DNA of 64,000 nt from Kitasatospora atroaurantiaca (GCF_007828955.1 NZ_VIVR01000001.1:7130001-7194000), one strand, 5' to 3'; numbered from the stretch's first letter, positions 16,867 through 26,566 are shown. Notes: generated by a model from the letters alone, not told the origin. Made by a program: numbers and translations.

Positions 16867-18239
16867 GCCGCAACGCCGCAGCCCCGGGTACCGTCACCAC
16901 CCGATCCAGAACCCGCCGACTGCTCGCCCCCCTCTACGTCCAGTGCCTGATCGGCGTCGTCGTCGGCGCCCTCATCGGCTGGCTCCGGCCGTCCGTCGGC
17001 GCCGACCTGAAACCACTCGGCGACGGCTTCATCGCCCTGGTGAAGATGATGATCGCGCCGGTGATCTTCTGTACGGTCGTCCACGGCATCGCCTCCATGG
17101 ACAGCATGCGGACGGTCGGCCGGGTCGGCCTGAAGGCGCTGGTCTATTTCGAGGTCCTGACCACCCTCGCCCTGCTGATCGGCCTGATCGTCGTCAACGT
17201 CGTCCACCCCGGCAGCGGCCTGCACGTCGACCCCTCGACGCTCTCCACGCACGGACTGCCCAAGGCCGCGACGCAGGGTCACCAGGACTTCGCGCAGTTC
17301 CTGCTCGCCATCATCCCCGGCACCCTGGTGAGCGCCCTCACCGGCAACGAGATCCTGCCGGTGCTGTTCATCTCGATCTTCTTCGGCTTCGGCCTGCAGG
17401 CCGCCGGCGAAGCAGGTGCGCCCATCTCCCGCGGCATCGAGAACCTGTCCAAGGTGATCTTCGCGCTCATCAACTGGATCATGAGGCTGGCCCCCGTGGG
17501 CGCCCTCGGCTCCATGGCGTTCACCATCGGCAAGTACGGCCTGGGGACGATGCGCCACCTCGCGCTCCTGGTCGGCTCGTTCTGGCTGACCGCGCTCTTC
17601 TTCGTGCTGATCGTTCTCGGCTCGGTCATGCGCCTCAACGGCCTGCGGCTGCTGCCGTTCCTGCGCTACATCAAGGAGGAGCTGCTGATCGTCCTGGGCA
17701 CCTCGTCCACCGAGCCCGTCCTGCCGCGCATGATGGGCAAGATGCAGCACGCGGGCGCCTCGAAGCCGGTCGTCGGCATCACGCTGCCCGCCGGGTACGC
17801 CTTCAACCTCGACGGGACCGCGATCTACCTGACCATGGGGTCGGTCTTCCTCGCCCAGGCCGTCGGCGTGCACCTGAGCCTCGGCCAGCAGCTGACCATG
17901 CTGGGCGTGATGCTGCTCACCTCCAAGGGTGCCGCCGGTGTGACCGGTTCCGGCTTCATCGCCCTGGCCGCCACCATGAGCGCCGTCCCGCACGTTCCGG
18001 TGGCCGCCCTCGCGCTGATCTTCGGGATCGACCGGTTCATGTCCACGGCCCGCGCCCTGACCAGCCTGGTCGGCAACGGCGTCGCCACCCTGGCCGTGGC
18101 CCGCTGGGAGGGCCAGCTCGACCAGGAACGCGCACGGGCCGTGCTGCGAGGCGAGATCCCCTTCGTCCCCGCCTCCGCCCCGGCGGTCCACGAACCGGCC
18201 CCGAAGGCCGCAATCGGCGCCGTTCCCGCCGTCGCCTGA
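16863..18239 (+). CDS. Dicarboxylate:cation symporter, DctA/GltP type (DAACS family)
   Basis: A 458-residue membrane transporter with about eight helices plus re-entrant loops. Family signatures are FIALVKMMIAPVIF, the serine-rich loop GTSSTEPVLPRM, GYAFNLDGTAIYLTM and LTSKGAAGVTGSGFI. It imports C4-dicarboxylates or related acids using the proton or sodium gradient. The start at 16863 overlaps the upstream isomerase stop (ATGA). The C-terminus is an Ala/Pro-rich tail. A perfect 15-bp hairpin follows, ending this two-gene unit. Confidence 0.93.
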   Translation: MSRNAAAPGTVTTRSRTRRLLAPLYVQCLIGVVVGALIGWLRPSVGADLKPLGDGFIALVKMMIAPVIFCTVVHGIASMDSMRTVGRVGLKALVYFEVLTTLALLIGLIVVNVVHPGSGLHVDPSTLSTHGLPKAATQGHQDFAQFLLAIIPGTLVSALTGNEILPVLFISIFFGFGLQAAGEAGAPISRGIENLSKVIFALINWIMRLAPVGALGSMAFTIGKYGLGTMRHLALLVGSFWLTALFFVLIVLGSVMRLNGLRLLPFLRYIKEELLIVLGTSSTEPVLPRMMGKMQHAGASKPVVGITLPAGYAFNLDGTAIYLTMGSVFLAQAVGVHLSLGQQLTMLGVMLLTSKGAAGVTGSGFIALAATMSAVPHVPVAALALIFGIDRFMSTARALTSLVGNGVATLAVARWEGQLDQERARAVLRGEIPFVPASAPAVHEPAPKAAIGAVPAVA

Positions 18240-18254
18240 ACCAGACGGCCACCC

Positions 18255-18286
18255 GGTCGGCCCGGAGCACCTGCTCCGGGCCGACC
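18255..18286 (+). terminator. Hairpin after the dctA-type gene
   Basis: A perfect 15-bp stem (18255-18269 with 18272-18286) with a 2-base nominal loop is followed by CTCTTCC. It starts 16 bases past the stop. Confidence 0.8.
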
Positions 18287-18395
18287 CTCTTCCATCTTCG
18301 ACCACCCGGCGGACCAGGCCGCAGATCCGGCGTCCGTGCTCGGAAGGCGAGCCGGACGGCACGCGGCCGGGCGCGCCGATCGGAGGCACCAGACC

Positions 18396-19163
18396 TTGCC
18401 CGAACCGACCTCACCGCGGAGCAGGCCGGCACCGGACCGCCGGGTACAGACCCTCGCTCCGGAGCCGCCGCTCCCCACGTCGCACTCCGTACGGCTGGGC
18501 GTACTGCTGGCTCTGGTGGGCGGTGCGCTCGACGCCTTCACCTTCGTCGCCCACGGTGGGGTCTTCGCCAACGCGCAGACCGGGAACATCGTCCTGCTGG
18601 GCATCGCGGCCGCGCGGGGGCAGTGGGCACAGGCCCTGAACCAGCTCCCGGCGATCATCGCCTTCGTCATGGGCGTGGTCGTCGCAGAGTCTCTCAAACG
18701 ACCCCGGGTGGCCGCAGCCGTTCGATGGCCGGCCCGCGCGGCCCTCGTCCTCGAAATCGTGGTGCTCGCCGGTGTCGGGCTGGCCCCCGCGGACACTCCG
18801 GACATGCTCGTCACCGTCGTGATCGCCTTCACCGCATCGGTTCAGGTCTCCACCTTCCGCAAGCTGGTGGACACCGCGTACAACACCACGATGACGACGG
18901 GGAACCTCCGCACCGCGACCCAGAGCGCCTACAAGGCCGTCGTCGACCGCGATCGCGAAGCGGCACGCCGAGCGCGCCAGTTCGCCGCCGTCATCGCCGC
19001 CTTCCTCGCCGGCGCGTCCGGAGGCGGCCTGCTGACGGCAACCGCGGGTGCTCGCACGCTGTGGGCCCTCGTCGGCCTCCTCACGCTGGGACTGGCGCTG
19101 TTCGTCTACGACGAAGGGGTGGCCGCGCGATCGTCGGCTCCGGCGCACGCGGGCGGGAAGTAG
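18396..19163 (+). CDS. DUF1275 (YoaK-like) membrane protein
   Basis: A 255-residue membrane protein of unknown function with about six helices. The DUF1275 hallmarks are GGALDAFTFVAHGGVFANAQTG near the N-terminus and FRKLVDTAYNTTMTTGNLRT in the middle. I chose TTG at 18396 because CGGAGG lies 9 bases upstream; ATG-type starts further left lack a ribosome site. It stands alone between a terminator and a convergent GH42 gene, and nothing in the context points to a role. Confidence 0.8.
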   Translation: MPEPTSPRSRPAPDRRVQTLAPEPPLPTSHSVRLGVLLALVGGALDAFTFVAHGGVFANAQTGNIVLLGIAAARGQWAQALNQLPAIIAFVMGVVVAESLKRPRVAAAVRWPARAALVLEIVVLAGVGLAPADTPDMLVTVVIAFTASVQVSTFRKLVDTAYNTTMTTGNLRTATQSAYKAVVDRDREAARRARQFAAVIAAFLAGASGGGLLTATAGARTLWALVGLLTLGLALFVYDEGVAARSSAPAHAGGK

Positions 19164-19266
19164 CCCGACCCCGGGGCGGGCGCTGCTCACCCGGCGGCTG
19201 CCCGAGGAGATGTGGCGAGGCCGGCCGCGGTGCTCCGTGGGCCCGCCGGCACCCGTTGCGACCAGG

Positions 19267-21384
19267 TCAGCCTGAGGTGAGGAGCCGTACGTCCCAGGCG
19301 CCCAGCCGGACCGGGGCGCCCGCGTCGAGCGCGCTGCCGTCGAGGACGTCGGTCAGGGCGGCGGGTGTCCGGACCTCGGCCGGTTGCCGGCTCCAGTTGT
19401 GCACCACGTGGACCCGGCGCCCGTCGGCGGCGGTACCGGTGATCGCGGTGACGGACTCCGGCAGGCCGTGCCAGCCGCCGACGGCGACCGGGGCCAGCCA
19501 GGCGGCCAGCTCCCGGGCGAGGTCGCGGCCGGGCACGGTGCCGACGCAGGTCACCCGGCCCGCGCCGTGGCGGCGGGTGGTGACGGCGGGCCAGCGGCCG
19601 AAGTGCGGGTGGTCGTACTCGACCAGCGCGGTGGCGTCGGCGGCGGTCAGGCCCTCCACCCAGCGGGTCGCCGTGCTGCCGGGGGGCAGCGTCAGCGGGC
19701 TGCCGGGCGCGGCGCGGACCGGCAGGTCGGCGGAGAGGTTGCTGAACTCGTCGTACCAGACCCCGGCGGCCCCCACGAGCCGTGCGGGGGCCGGCTCGTG
19801 GCGCGCCCTGGCCTCCTGGTCGGCGTAGCCGGTGCGCGGGCCCAGCACCAGGTGCCCGCCGGCCTCGGCGTAGGCGGCGAGCCAGTCGAGCAGCGAGTCC
19901 TCGGCCAGGTAGAGCGCCGGGGCGATCAGCACCGGGTGGCGCCGCGCCGCCTCCTCCGGCGCCACGCCCTCGCGCTCTCCGCGGGCGTCGTGGAGCTGAC
20001 GGGCGTGCAGGATCCGCACCTGGCGGCCGGCCTCGAAGGCACCGCGGTAGAACGGGTCGAAGATGCGCTGGTAGGAGGCGGCGTCCGGGCTGCCGTCGGC
20101 GCGCGCCAGCGGCGGGTACTTCTGCATCAGCCACTTGCTGGGCACGGAGTAGACCATGGCGATGTCGGCGTCCGGCTCGAGGCCGGCGACCAGCCCGCCC
20201 GCCGTCTCGAACTCCGCGCCGAGCCGGGCGAGTTCGGCGTACACCCGGCCCGGCCGGCCGCTGTGCGGGAGGATGCCGAGCCAGGAGGTCTCGGTGCCGA
20301 AGTGCAGGGTGTGCCAGTGCCAGTACTCGATCATCCGGGCGCCGCGGGAGACCAGTGCCCAGGCGGCCTGCCGCCACTGGCCGTCGAAGGCCGGCCGGTT
20401 GTCCGAGGTGCCGCCGATCGCCTGGGCGTTGGTCTCGGTGACCAGGAACGGCTCCTGCCGGGAGGAGAAGATCCGGTCCGCGCTCCGGTAGAGCGCCCAG
20501 ACGCCGGTGGTCATCCACTGCTGCTCGTGGTCGTCGGGCGTGGGGTCGGGCAGGGCGAGGCCGTCCTGCATGGCGTAGTACGGGTTGGCCGCGGTGACGT
20601 CCAGCGCGTCGGTCACCTCGTCGTCCTCCATCGCCGGGTGCTCGTAGGCGAGGCAGGTGGTGACGAACTGGTCGGGGCGGGCGTACTCGCGCGCGATGGC
20701 GGCCTGCCAGGCGACGAACTCGGTGGTCTGCCGTGCCTGGAAGGCCCGCCAGGCGACGTCGTACTGGGGCTGCTGGTTGCCGTCGGGCGTCCACAGGTCG
20801 GCCCAGGTGGACAGCCGGTGCGACCAGTAGACCAGCCCCCACGCGCGGTTGAGGGTCTCCACGTCGCCGTAGGTCTGCCGTAGGTGGTCGACGAATCGCT
20901 GGAAGACACCGCGGTTGTGCGGCAGCCGCAGACCGGGCTCGTTGTCCACCTGGAAGCCGATCACGGCGGGGTGCGCGGCGTACCGGGCGAGGACGGCGCG
21001 GGTGACGCGCTCGGCGTGGAAGCGGAAGGCCGGGTGGCTGAAGTCGGCCTCCTGGCGGGCGCCCCAGCCCATGGGCCGCCCGGTGGCCTGCTCGACGGCG
21101 ATCTCCGGGTAGAGCCGGCTCAGCCATGGCGGCACGGCGTAGGTGGGCGTGCCGAGCACGACCGCGATGCCGCGCTCGTGGGCGCCGTCGAGCACCGGCT
21201 GCAGCCAGTCCAGTTCGAACCGGCCGCTCTCGGGCTCCCAGGTGGACCAGACCGACTCGCCGACCCGGACGACGGTGAACTTCGCCGCCGCCATCAGGTC
21301 GAGGTCTTCCTTCAACCGGTCGTACGGCTGGTACTCGGGATAGTAGGCGGCGCCGAACAGGACGCGCGGGGACAGTGGGAACAT
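19267..21384 (-). CDS. GH42 beta-galactosidase
   Basis: A 705-residue cytoplasmic enzyme (no signal peptide) that removes terminal beta-galactose, for example from galactosylated xyloglucan oligosaccharides. The barrel opens with FGAAYYPEYQP. The acid/base Glu lies in QVDNEPGLRLPHN (E149) and the nucleophile in FLVTETNAQAIGG (E317). The trimerisation domain (about 400-610) and C-terminal beta-domain follow. The ATG at 21384 has GAGG 7 bases upstream; an in-frame TTG two codons earlier is less likely. It is 67 bases downstream of the tandem GH5 genes on the same strand, with a hairpin between. Confidence 0.93.
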   Translation of the reverse strand: MFPLSPRVLFGAAYYPEYQPYDRLKEDLDLMAAAKFTVVRVGESVWSTWEPESGRFELDWLQPVLDGAHERGIAVVLGTPTYAVPPWLSRLYPEIAVEQATGRPMGWGARQEADFSHPAFRFHAERVTRAVLARYAAHPAVIGFQVDNEPGLRLPHNRGVFQRFVDHLRQTYGDVETLNRAWGLVYWSHRLSTWADLWTPDGNQQPQYDVAWRAFQARQTTEFVAWQAAIAREYARPDQFVTTCLAYEHPAMEDDEVTDALDVTAANPYYAMQDGLALPDPTPDDHEQQWMTTGVWALYRSADRIFSSRQEPFLVTETNAQAIGGTSDNRPAFDGQWRQAAWALVSRGARMIEYWHWHTLHFGTETSWLGILPHSGRPGRVYAELARLGAEFETAGGLVAGLEPDADIAMVYSVPSKWLMQKYPPLARADGSPDAASYQRIFDPFYRGAFEAGRQVRILHARQLHDARGEREGVAPEEAARRHPVLIAPALYLAEDSLLDWLAAYAEAGGHLVLGPRTGYADQEARARHEPAPARLVGAAGVWYDEFSNLSADLPVRAAPGSPLTLPPGSTATRWVEGLTAADATALVEYDHPHFGRWPAVTTRRHGAGRVTCVGTVPGRDLARELAAWLAPVAVGGWHGLPESVTAITGTAADGRRVHVVHNWSRQPAEVRTPAALTDVLDGSALDAGAPVRLGAWDVRLLTSG

Positions 21385-21406
21385 GCGCAAACCTCGGCAG
21401 GGCGAG

Positions 21407-21436
21407 GCCCCGGCCGCCGGGAGCGACGGCCGGGGC
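21407..21436 (-). terminator. Hairpin between GH5 and GH42 genes
   Basis: A 9-bp stem (21407-21415 with 21428-21436) with a 12-base loop follows the GH5 stop at 21452. It may be partial, allowing read-through into GH42. Confidence 0.5.
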
Positions 21437-21451
21437 GGGGACGGGTACGGG

Positions 21452-23191
21452 TCAGGAGGCGGTGCCGGTCACCGTGGTGCCGGACTTGGTCACGTGGTAC
21501 GTGACGGTCGCGCCGCTCCAGAAGCGGAAGGTGAGCGTCACCGGGGCGTCGTCCTTCAGTGACTGGATGAAGCCGGCCTTGACGGCGGTGGTGTTGGCGT
21601 CATAGTCGGCGGCGTAGTTGTTGAACTCCTGGTACGTGGTCCAGCCGTACGGGCCGGCGGCGCTGCCGTCGGCGTACGTGGACTCCACGTTGGCCAGCAG
21701 GTCGCCGTTGAACCGGGTCGGGATGGTGATCCCGTCGGCGGTTCCGGTGGCGTCGGACAGCCCCGGTTGCTCGGAGGTGCGCACGTTGAGCTGCCAGGGG
21801 ACTCCGTCGGAGTACCGGACCTGGAGGGTCGCGTTGAGCCCGTGGGCGCGGTCGCCGGCGAGCCGGGTGAGGGTGTCCGCGGTGAGCGTGAGCCGGTCGC
21901 CGCTGAGGGTGTAGTCGAGGAACGGGATCAGCGGGCGGTCGCCCTGCCAGAGCCCCGCGAACCAGAGCCCGTTGGGGTTCAGCGTGACGGTCTGCGCCGT
22001 GATGGGGCCGGACTTCGGCAGGAAGAGGTTGTCGGTGGAGGCGGTGCCGGAGCGGGTCCGCCAGGACGACTTGATCAGGGCCATGAGGGCGGGGTCCCGC
22101 CACTGCATGGTGGCGCGGTTCAGGTAGTTGGCGTCGTCCCAGAGCGCGGTGGTGATGCCGTTGGCCCGGGCGACGTAGTTGACGTGCTCGTAGTACTTCA
22201 GCATCTCCCCGCGCTCGACGATGCCGGAGTTGGGCTCGCTGAGCAGGCCGTACTCGCCGAGGTAGACCGGGATGCCCTTGGCGACGAAGGTGTCGTGCAC
22301 CCGGGCGAAGCCCTCGGTCAGGTCGGCCTGGGTCCTGGCGTCGTAGGTCGTGCCGTTGGCGACGTTCACGCTGAACGGCCAGAAGCTGTAGTAGTGGACG
22401 GTCGCCACCAGGTTGCGGTCGTGCAGCGAGCTCATCGTGGTCGACAGGTCGTCGAGCCAGTGCTGGGCGTTGTTGGTCTCCTCCGAGGGCAGGACGAGCA
22501 GGCGGTCCTTGTTCACCCCGCCGCTGCCCCGGACGATGGTGTGGAACGAGGTGTTGAGCTCCCGCAGGTACTGGGTCCTCTGGGCGTCGGTCGAGTCGGC
22601 GAACTGCGGTTCGTTGATGCTCTCCATGAGCAGCTTGCGCGGCTCGTCCTTGAAGGCGGTGGCGATCTGCTGCCAGGTCGCGTTGAACCGGGCGAGCACG
22701 TTGTCGTGGTCGGTGGACATCTTGTTGATCCACTGCCACGAGTCGTGGTGGACGTTGATCTCGACGTAGAGGCCGTCCGCCAGGGCGAGGTCGACCACCT
22801 GCCTGACCCGCGCCATCCACGCCGGGTCGATGGTGTAGGGGGCGGTGGCGGACTGGTGGCCGGACCAGGTGACGGGGATCCGGACGCTGCGGAAGCCCTC
22901 CGCCCTGATCCTGTCGAACAGGGCCTTGGTGGTGAGCGGGTTTCCCCAGGAGGTCTCGTCGGGGATGGCGTCCAGGGTGTTGCCGAGGTTCCAGCTGGGC
23001 TGCATCGCGGCGACCGCGGCTACCGGGTCCTTGGGGACGAACATGCTAGCGGGCTGCGCGGCGCCCGGGGCGGCCGGCGCCGCGAAGGCGGGGACGGCGG
23101 CCGGCGCACCGGCGGTGACCAGCGCCACCACGAGTCCGGCCGTCAGCCGGAGGCGGCTCCGCCGGCGTAAGGTCTGCTGCGCGTTGTTCAC
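21452..23191 (-). CDS. Secreted GH5_4-type endoglucanase/xyloglucanase with X2 and CBM46-like domains (copy 1)
   Basis: A 579-residue secreted enzyme. Residues 1-38 are a signal peptide. The GH5 barrel (about 55-375) has PSWNLGNTLDAIPDETSWGN, HHDSWQW, the acid/base Glu in MESINEPQF (E194), HYYSFWPF, and the nucleophile in VYLGEYGLL (E313). An Ig-like X2 domain (about 388-475) and a CBM46-like domain (about 480-579, YADGSAAGPYGWTTY) follow, the GH5_4-X2-CBM46 order known from Bacillus Cel5B-type enzymes that cut beta-glucan and xyloglucan chains. GTG start with AAAGGGG upstream. It lies 34 bases after a close paralogue, so it is a tandem duplicate. Confidence 0.93.
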   Translation of the reverse strand: MNNAQQTLRRRSRLRLTAGLVVALVTAGAPAAVPAFAAPAAPGAAQPASMFVPKDPVAAVAAMQPSWNLGNTLDAIPDETSWGNPLTTKALFDRIRAEGFRSVRIPVTWSGHQSATAPYTIDPAWMARVRQVVDLALADGLYVEINVHHDSWQWINKMSTDHDNVLARFNATWQQIATAFKDEPRKLLMESINEPQFADSTDAQRTQYLRELNTSFHTIVRGSGGVNKDRLLVLPSEETNNAQHWLDDLSTTMSSLHDRNLVATVHYYSFWPFSVNVANGTTYDARTQADLTEGFARVHDTFVAKGIPVYLGEYGLLSEPNSGIVERGEMLKYYEHVNYVARANGITTALWDDANYLNRATMQWRDPALMALIKSSWRTRSGTASTDNLFLPKSGPITAQTVTLNPNGLWFAGLWQGDRPLIPFLDYTLSGDRLTLTADTLTRLAGDRAHGLNATLQVRYSDGVPWQLNVRTSEQPGLSDATGTADGITIPTRFNGDLLANVESTYADGSAAGPYGWTTYQEFNNYAADYDANTTAVKAGFIQSLKDDAPVTLTFRFWSGATVTYHVTKSGTTVTGTAS

Positions 23192-23225
23192 GAGGTGTGC
23201 CCCTTTTCGGGTGGATGGGTGGGGG

Positions 23226-24971
23226 TCAGCCGGCGGTGCCGGTGACCGTGGTGCCGGACTTGGTCAGGTGGTAGGTGACGGTGGCGCCGGTCCAGAAGCG
23301 GAAGGTGAGCGTCACCGGGGCGTCGTCCTTCAGCGACTTGAGGAAGTCGGCCTTGACGGTGGTGGTGTTGGCGCCGTAGTCGGCGCGGTAGTTGTCGAAC
23401 GACTGGAAGGTGGTCCAGGAGGCCGGCCCGGCGGCCGTGCCGTCGGCGTAGGTGGACTCCACGTTGGCCATCAGATCGCCGTTGAACCGGGTCGGGATGG
23501 TGAGCCCGTCGGCCGTTCCGGTGGCGCCGGAGAGGACCGGCCTGTCGTACGAGCGCACGAAGAGCTTCCAGGGGACTCCGTCGGAGTACCGGACCTGGAG
23601 GGTCGCGTTGAGCCCGAGGGCCCGGTTGCCGGCGAGCCGGGTGAGGGCCCCCGCGGTCAGCGTGAGCTGGTTGCCGTTGAGGGTGTAGTCGCGCATCGGC
23701 ATCAGCGGGACGTCGCCCTGCCAGAGCCCGGTGAACCAGAGCCCGTTGGGGTTCAGCGTGATGGTCTGCGCCGTGATGGGGCCGGAGCTCGGCACGAAGA
23801 CGTTGTCGCTGGAGGCGGTGCCCGAGCGGGTCCGCCAGCCCGACTTGATCAGGGCCTCCATCTCGGGGACCTGCCACTGCATGGTGCTGCGGTTCAGGAA
23901 GTCGTTGGCGGCGTCCCAGAGTGCGGTGGTCATGCCGTTGGCCCGGGCCTCGTAGTTGACGTGCTCGAAGTACTTGAGCATCTCGCCGCGCTCGACGACG
24001 CCCGAGTAGGGCGAGGTGAGCAGGCCGTACTCGCCGAGGTAGACGGGGACGCCCTTGGCGACGAGGGTGTCGTGCACCCGGCGGAAGCCCTCGGTCAGGT
24101 CCTTCTGCGCCGTGGCGTCGTAGCTCGGGCCGTTGGCGATGTTCACGCTGAACGGGTACCAGCTGTAGTAGTGCACGGTCGCCACCAGGTTGCGGTCGTG
24201 CAGCGAGTTGATCGTCGTCGACAGGTCGTCGAGCCAGTGCTGGGCGTTGTTGGTCTCCTCCGAGGGCAGGACGAGCAGGCGGTCCTTGTTCCCCCTGCCG
24301 CTGCCCCGGACGATCCGCTGGAACGAGGTGTTGAGCTCCCGCAGGTACTGGGTCTTCTGGGCGTCGGTCGCGTTGTTGAACTGCGGCTCGTTGATGCTCT
24401 CCATCAGCAGCGCGCGCGGCTCGTCCCGGAAGGCGGTGGCGATCTGCTGCCAGGTCGCGTTGAACCGGGCGAGCACGTTGTCGTGGTCGGTGGACATGTT
24501 CGCGATCCACTGCCAGGAGTCGTGGTGGACGTTGATCTCGACGTAGAGGCCGTCCGCCAGGGCCCAGTCCACCACCTGCTTGACCCGCTTCAGGTACGCC
24601 GGGTCGATGGTGTACGGGGCGGTGGCGGACTGGTGGGGGTACCAGGTGACGGGGATCCGGACGCTGCGGAAGCCCTGGGCCCGGAGGCCGTCGAACGTGG
24701 CCTTGGTGGTGAGCGGGTTGCCCCAGGAGGTCTCGTCGGGGATGGCGTCCAGGGTGTTGCCGAGGTTCCAGCTCGGCTGCATCGCGGCCACGGCGGCCAT
24801 CGGGTCCTGCGGGACGGCGACCGCCCGGCCCCGGGTCCGGGCCTGGTCGGCCGGTGTGGCGACGGCGGTGCCGTAGGCGAGGCTGCCGGTGGTGGCAAGG
24901 GCCACCACGAGGGCGGCCGTGCGGTGGAGGCGGCGGCCGCGCGGGCGGGTGGTCTGCTGTGCGTCGTTCAC
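23226..24971 (-). CDS. Secreted GH5_4-type endoglucanase/xyloglucanase with X2 and CBM46-like domains (copy 2)
   Basis: A 581-residue paralogue of the next gene downstream, with the same domain order and most residues shared. The signal peptide is residues 1-40. The acid/base Glu is in MESINEPQFNN (E195) and the nucleophile in LGEYGLLTSP (E314). The CBM46-like end reads YADGTAAGPASWTTF. GTG start with AAAGGGA upstream. The two copies differ most in the signal peptide, in the active-site loops (YPHQSATAPY versus SGHQSATAPY, DAANDFLNRS versus DDANYLNRA) and in surface residues of the binding domain. This could reflect division of labour between substrates such as branched xyloglucan and plain beta-glucan. 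Confidence 0.93.
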   Translation of the reverse strand: MNDAQQTTRPRGRRLHRTAALVVALATTGSLAYGTAVATPADQARTRGRAVAVPQDPMAAVAAMQPSWNLGNTLDAIPDETSWGNPLTTKATFDGLRAQGFRSVRIPVTWYPHQSATAPYTIDPAYLKRVKQVVDWALADGLYVEINVHHDSWQWIANMSTDHDNVLARFNATWQQIATAFRDEPRALLMESINEPQFNNATDAQKTQYLRELNTSFQRIVRGSGRGNKDRLLVLPSEETNNAQHWLDDLSTTINSLHDRNLVATVHYYSWYPFSVNIANGPSYDATAQKDLTEGFRRVHDTLVAKGVPVYLGEYGLLTSPYSGVVERGEMLKYFEHVNYEARANGMTTALWDAANDFLNRSTMQWQVPEMEALIKSGWRTRSGTASSDNVFVPSSGPITAQTITLNPNGLWFTGLWQGDVPLMPMRDYTLNGNQLTLTAGALTRLAGNRALGLNATLQVRYSDGVPWKLFVRSYDRPVLSGATGTADGLTIPTRFNGDLMANVESTYADGTAAGPASWTTFQSFDNYRADYGANTTTVKADFLKSLKDDAPVTLTFRFWTGATVTYHLTKSGTTVTGTAG

Positions 24972-25021
24972 GGGATGTCCCTTTCGTCGCGGACAGGGCG
25001 CGGGGAGCCCCTGACGGGTGG

Positions 25022-26533
25022 TCAGGGCAGCGGGAGCGGCTCGTAGTCGAACCGGTCGAAGTGGACGGTGCCGGCCGCGGCGTACACGCCGATGACCCGG
25101 CCGGTGAAACCGCCGGCCACCTCGGTGGACAGGTAGCGGCCGTCGAGGCCGGCGAGCACGGTGAAGGTGCCGTCGGGATCCTCGATGCCGAAGATGACGT
25201 CGTCAGGTCCGGTGCGCGGGCCGCGCGTCGGCCGCGGGACGATCTCGACCCCGAGCACCACCGCTCCGGCGGGCACCGGCCGGGTGGCGACCTCGGTGCG
25301 CAGCGGGCCGATCCGGGCGAACACCTTCACTACGCCGTCGGCCGCCTCGATCTCGTAGTGGTGCTCCTCGTCCAGGCGGACGGCCAGGCCGCCGCGGCCG
25401 TCGGCGGGATCGATCAGGGTGCTCGCGCGGCAGGCGAGGTGCTGCTGGCGGCGGCCCACGAACACCGTGTCGGTCTCGTCCAGGGAGGCGCCGGCGGCGC
25501 GCAGGGTGAGCCAGCCGGATCGTTCCTTCGTGGTGCACGAGCCCTCCGGGCGCTCGCGGACCGAGATCCACCGGGGGTGCAGCTCGGCCTGGTCGAAGTC
25601 GTCCCGGGCCGGCACGGCGGGGGCGGAGTGCAGCGGCCAGGCGGGCGTGGGCAGTTCGGCGGTGACCTCGCCGACGACCGGCCAACCGTCCACCCACTCG
25701 ACGGGGGCGAGGAAGGTCTCCCGGCCGAGGACGTACCAGCCGGGAGTGCCGCCGCGCGGCCGGACCGCGAGCAGCACCATCCACCAGGAGCCGTCGGGCG
25801 CCTGGACGAGGTCGGCGTGCCCGGTGTTCTGGATGGGACTGGCGGTGCCGCGGTGGGTCAGGACCGGGTTCGCCGGGCACGGCTCGAACGGGCCGGAGGG
25901 CGTCAGGCCGCGGGCGATGGAGACGCCGTGGCCGCGTTCGGTGCCGCCCTCGGCGATCATCAGGTACCAGTAGTCGCCGATCCGGTACAGGTGGGGGGCC
26001 TCGGGGGCCATTGAGCCGGGGGTGCCGGACCAGATCCGGTACGGCTCGCCGAGGGTCTCGCCGGTCGTCGGGTCGAGGCGGACCTGGGAGACGCCGGCGA
26101 CGGTGCACCAGCAAGTGCCGTCCTCGTCCCAGGCGAGGTCGGGGTCGATCCCGGGAACCCCGGGCAGCCGGACCGGGTCGGACCAGGGTCCGGCCGGGTC
26201 GGTGGCGGTGAAGAGCATGTTGCCGCCGTCGCCGACGTTGGTGACGATCAGCCAGAAGCGGCCGTCGTGGTGGCGCAGGGTCGGCGCGTAGATGCCGCCG
26301 GAGGACGGCATGTCGCGCGGCAGGCGCAGCTGGCTCGGCCGGTCGAGGGCGTTGCCGATCTGCGTCCAGTTCACCAGGTCCCGGCTGTGGAAGACCGGGA
26401 TGCCGGGGAAGTACTCGAAGCTGGAGCACACCAGGTAGTAGTCGTCGCCCACGCGGCAGACGCTGGGGTCGGGGTGGAAGCCGGGGATCACCGGGTTGGG
26501 GACGGTGCCGGACGGCTGGATCTGCTCTGACAC
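25022..26533 (-). CDS. GH43 beta-xylosidase / alpha-L-arabinofuranosidase
   Basis: A 503-residue cytoplasmic enzyme (no signal peptide). The five-bladed propeller begins NPVIPGFHPDPS, with general base D22, pKa-modulating Asp in PGIDPDLAWDED (D130) and general acid Glu in MAPEAPHLY (E178). A C-terminal beta-sandwich (about 310-503, ARDDFDQAELHPRW) completes the active site, as in xylosidases of the XynB3 type. The start is GTG at 26533 with AAAGGA upstream. It lies 50 bases upstream of the GH5 pair, after a terminator, so it probably begins a transcription unit of intracellular oligosaccharide breakdown plus GH5 secretion. Confidence 0.92.
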   Translation of the reverse strand: MSEQIQPSGTVPNPVIPGFHPDPSVCRVGDDYYLVCSSFEYFPGIPVFHSRDLVNWTQIGNALDRPSQLRLPRDMPSSGGIYAPTLRHHDGRFWLIVTNVGDGGNMLFTATDPAGPWSDPVRLPGVPGIDPDLAWDEDGTCWCTVAGVSQVRLDPTTGETLGEPYRIWSGTPGSMAPEAPHLYRIGDYWYLMIAEGGTERGHGVSIARGLTPSGPFEPCPANPVLTHRGTASPIQNTGHADLVQAPDGSWWMVLLAVRPRGGTPGWYVLGRETFLAPVEWVDGWPVVGEVTAELPTPAWPLHSAPAVPARDDFDQAELHPRWISVRERPEGSCTTKERSGWLTLRAAGASLDETDTVFVGRRQQHLACRASTLIDPADGRGGLAVRLDEEHHYEIEAADGVVKVFARIGPLRTEVATRPVPAGAVVLGVEIVPRPTRGPRTGPDDVIFGIEDPDGTFTVLAGLDGRYLSTEVAGGFTGRVIGVYAAAGTVHFDRFDYEPLPLP

Positions 26534-26566
26534 GTGGTCGGTTCCTTTCGGTGGTTCGCGTTCGGG

